Part shown: piece by piece, positions 63,323-64,000 of the stretch | How the letters are laid out: the number at the start of each line of letters is the position of its first letter | How positions within the stretch are numbered: the first letter of the stretch is position 1 | NCBI RefSeq assembly: GCF_001593285.1 | Contig: NZ_CP012529.1 | Span: 2,728,001 to 2,792,000, forward strand | Origin: Psychrobacter sp. P2G3 | GTDB taxonomy: Bacteria; Pseudomonadota; Gammaproteobacteria; Pseudomonadales; Moraxellaceae | Reading direction: 5' to 3' | Length of the DNA stretch: 64,000 nt | Notes under the pieces: generated by a model | Seen by the model: the letters and a program-made list of their open reading frames with translations, nothing else | Told to the model about the DNA's origin: nothing | Databases searched by the model: none | Position numbers and translations under genes: made by a program

Positions 63323-63760
63323 TTAAGAATTTAAGCTTTGCACCCATTGAACGATTTGTCCGCTAGGTAATGCGCCTGACTGACGCGCGACTTCTTTACC
63401 GTTTTTAAAGGCCACCATCGTCGGCAAGCTGCGAATATTGTAAGGTGCAGTTGCTTGCTCGTATTTATCAGTCTGTACTTTAGCAAAGACCACTTGTGGC
63501 AATTGACTGGCTGCCGTCTTAAACTGTGGCGCCATCATAATACAGGGCTGACACCAGCTCGCCCAAAAGTCAATAATGGTCAATACATCGTTTTTTTGAA
63601 TGATTTTATTGGCTGTTTGCGCGTTTAGCTCATGAGGGCTACCGGTTAATAATGGTTGACCGCATTTACCACATTTTGGCGCAGCACTCAGCCGTGCAAT
63701 TGGTACACGATTGGTTGCTTGGCAATGCGGGCATACTAGATGAGAGTTTGGCTCACTCAT
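63323..63760 (-). CDS. trxC: thioredoxin 2-like protein (TrxC) with WCQPC active site
   Basis: A 145-residue thioredoxin with the N-terminal zinc domain of TrxC: CPHC near residue 10 and CGKCG near residue 30. The active site reads FWASWCQPCIMMAP near residue 67-80, where the usual thioredoxin has WCGPC. The rest of the fold (KVQTDKYEQ, RSLPTMVAFKNGKEV) is normal, with the cis-proline in LPTMV. It begins at an ATG with a CAGGAG site. Probably a cytoplasmic disulfide reductase; the Gln may change its redox potential. Confidence 0.92.
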   Translation of the reverse strand: MSEPNSHLVCPHCQATNRVPIARLSAAPKCGKCGQPLLTGSPHELNAQTANKIIQKNDVLTIIDFWASWCQPCIMMAPQFKTAASQLPQVVFAKVQTDKYEQATAPYNIRSLPTMVAFKNGKEVARQSGALPSGQIVQWVQSLNS

Positions 63761-63861
63761 TATAGAACTCCTGTTTCAATGGCTATCATGATTTATTTTT
63801 ATTCAAACTATTCACTAAGCCATGTTAAATATACCATAACACTGTACTTATCCATTATCCA

Positions 63862-64000
63862 TTATCCAAGTGCGTTAATGGGTATTTTTAGATAACGAGT
63901 ACCGTTGTCTTCTGGCTTTGGAAAGTGACCAGCATCAATATTGACTTGTACCGCTGGAATAATCAGACGTGGCATTCCAAGAGTAGCATCACGACGTTCA
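63862..64000 (-). CDS. C-terminal end of a probable MBL-fold metallo-hydrolase (5' part beyond window)
   Basis: Only the last 45 residues are visible, running off the right edge. They include ATLGMPRLIIPAVQVNI and ending KPEDNGTRYLKIPINALG, which I recognise from the C-termini of MBL-fold hydrolases of the ETHE1-like branch. The stop is TAA at 63862-63864. The call rests on this tail only. Confidence 0.6.
   Translation of the reverse strand, partial: ERRDATLGMPRLIIPAVQVNIDAGHFPKPEDNGTRYLKIPINALG

Overview
The window looks like ordinary chromosome from a Psychrobacter-like member of the Moraxellaceae (Gammaproteobacteria). This rests on protein resemblance (FtsA, ZapA, LpxC, RibF, Mdh, the DUF4105 and RNase T2-like proteins), on gene order (yhbY/rlmE/ftsH; murG-murC-ddlB-ftsQ-ftsA-ftsZ-lpxC; ygfB next to zapA; glyQ-glyS) and on the AT-rich intergenic DNA. 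It was identified by eye only, with no database search. I see no prophage, insertion sequence, CRISPR array or rRNA. The only RNA gene found is one tRNA-Gly(GCC).

Layout. 1-5.2 kb: ftsH (cut by the left edge) and rlmE, divergent from yhbY; then a DOMON-like protein and a secreted CHAP protein. 5.4-15.5 kb: dciA, then a division and wall cluster on the minus strand (murG, murC, ddlB, ftsQ, ftsA, ftsZ, lpxC), with terminators and gaps that split it into units. 15.7-21.8 kb: gshB, pyrE, an unrecognised protein, an SDR-type protein and a DUF4105 envelope protein, all on the minus strand. 22-29.8 kb: ampD, murJ, a lipoprotein, a GNAT enzyme, ribF, a DUF2789 protein, mdh and an RNase T2-like protein that seems to lack its catalytic histidines. 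30-43.7 kb: a soluble lytic transglycosylase, miaB, a LysE exporter, argE, a deaminase, ygfB, a coiled-coil gene with zapA, glyQS and a PspC protein. 44.6-47 kb: a nicotinamide riboside salvage pair (a NadR-like protein and PnuC) and a DUF962 protein.

47.4-60 kb is the most distinctive part. It holds a nitroreductase, two pirins, a YcaC-type hydrolase, two DUF1275 (YoaK) paralogues, an NADPH:FMN reductase, DoxX, YceI, a CrgA-like LysR regulator, a metallo-beta-lactamase-fold protein and two short-chain dehydrogenases. Three minus-strand units here (pirin yhhW, the first yoaK, and doxX-FMN reductase-second yoaK) share a 70-bp promoter module: an inverted repeat GTTCTTnTTnTnAGAAC centred exactly 55.5 bp upstream of the centre of a TATAAT-like -10 box, with a poor -35. 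That is the geometry of a LysR-type activator site. I infer a small regulon, probably for quinone or electrophile stress, with the LysR gene at 55854 as the prime candidate regulator.

The window also carries three copies of an undescribed-looking 74-76-bp hairpin repeat: a nearly invariant 33-nt core between arms that differ from copy to copy yet stay self-complementary. The right end (60.7-64 kb) has an M48 lipoprotein protease, a BolA protein, a SirB2-like membrane protein, a small lipoprotein, a TrxC-like thioredoxin with an unusual WCQPC active site, and the 3' end of a probable MBL-fold hydrolase.
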